From DASZZV01 sp035544835 (lineage in GTDB: Bacteria; Acidobacteriota; Thermoanaerobaculia; Gp7-AA8): a stretch of DNA of 12,519 nt. Where the stretch lies: NCBI GenBank assembly GCA_035544835.1, contig DASZZV010000083.1, forward strand, positions 1 to 12,519, written 5' to 3'. Below, in pieces: positions 12,313 to 12,519 of the stretch. The notes beneath the pieces were generated by a model, which did not search any database, was not told where the DNA came from, and saw only the letters and a program-made list of their open reading frames with translations. Numbering within the stretch: position 1 is the first letter of the stretch; every line of letters begins with the position of its first letter. The position numbers were made by a program, and so were the translations under genes.

Positions 12313-12431
12313 TGTCATCCCGAGCGATGGAACAACGGTGGCACGTTGTTGAAGCCCAAATGAACCGTTGTCATCCTAAGCGATTGACCGCGGAGCGCGG
12401 CGTCTGAGTGAAAGAAACCAGGGTGTCATCC
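12313..12431 (+). repeat. TGTCATCC-headed repeat array
   Basis: TGTCATCC occurs at 12313, 12369 and 12424, that is, at 56- and 55-bp steps. All three continue as TGTCATCCYRAGCG. The sequence between heads is not conserved, but each of the first two units contains a perfect hairpin: AACAACG/CGTTGTT at 12331-12350 and CCGCG/CGCGG at 12388-12400. The heads match the ends of the 135-bp element. Confidence 0.7.
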
Positions 12432-12519
12432 CGAGCGTCGAGCGAGGGATCTGGGAGGGGGCCTTGCGGTGTGGAGTCTTGGAGCTCTCTTACGATTGTG
12501 CGAGGCGCCGAAGGGTCGA
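12424..12519 (+). repeat. 135-bp MITE-like palindromic element, copy 2 (cut by window end)
   Basis: This copy aligns without gaps to the minus strand of 4477-4382. The outer 37 bases match at 36 positions. The inner 59 match at 44, with a variable block near 12471-12490 and a conserved block around CGATTGTGCG. It lacks its right arm only because the window ends. Confidence 0.8.

Noticed and set aside
12021..12407. Open frame overlapping the MFS 3' end and the repeat region
   Set aside because: Out of frame with conserved transporter sequence and continuing into repeats; no ribosome site or recognisable motif.
12313..12431. CRISPR array suggested by regular 55-56 bp spacing
   Set aside because: Heads agree over only about 14 bases, there are only three, bodies contain hairpins, and no cas gene is present. 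The third head is the end of a palindromic element.

Overview
The window looks like chromosomal core DNA from a GC-rich Gram-negative (two-membrane) bacterium. The evidence for an outer membrane is two consecutive lipoprotein genes of the BamD and CpoB/YbgF types. The gene order PASTA protein - rpe - bamD-like - cpoB-like - cyclic-nucleotide-binding protein - def, together with the style of the hypothetical proteins and the intergenic repeats, suggests Acidobacteriota or a neighbouring phylum. That placement is an inference from remembered gene order and was not tested by any search. No rRNA, tRNA, CRISPR array, phage or transposase gene is visible.

Layout. (1) 1-4315, plus strand: a tight operon that begins before the window. 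It holds a PASTA membrane protein, ribulose-phosphate 3-epimerase, a BamD-like lipoprotein, a CpoB-like lipoprotein, a TPR-like plus cyclic-nucleotide-binding effector, and peptide deformylase. Junctions are ATGA overlaps or gaps of 0-12 bp. (2) 4316-4528: a 135-bp palindromic MITE-like repeat flanked by 7-bp tandem repeats. (3) 4529-5170: a ferredoxin-reductase-type flavoprotein, convergent with (4) 5205-6653, minus strand: a secreted staphylococcal-nuclease-fold protein that has lost most catalytic residues, and an exported coiled-coil protein of unknown function. (5) 6789-9559, plus strand: a small DUF4149/TMEM205-like membrane protein, a CBS/CorC (hemolysin-C-type) membrane protein and the ribosome-assembly GTPase Era. 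(6) 9560-9707: a densely folded element made of two inverted hairpin units. (7) 9708-10973, minus strand: diaminopimelate decarboxylase. (8) 11056-12297, plus strand: a major-facilitator transporter. (9) 12298-12519: an array of TGTCATCC-headed repeats ending in a second, truncated copy of the 135-bp element.

How the genes relate. The first operon mixes translation (def, and probably a translation-related gene upstream), central carbon metabolism (rpe) and envelope assembly (bamD-like, cpoB-like, PASTA). The rest are independent housekeeping units. The most unusual content is intergenic. A BIME-like element has stems that differ between its two copies while pairing is kept and the loop stays constant. 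The 135-bp inverted-repeat family has two copies here. The divergent lysA/MFS pair has a TATGAT box exactly 9 bp before each ATG and no ribosome binding site, which suggests leaderless transcripts. The nuclease-like gene is preceded by an ATG-CGT-TAA mini-ORF carrying the only good ribosome binding site. No stretch longer than 300 bp lacks a gene.
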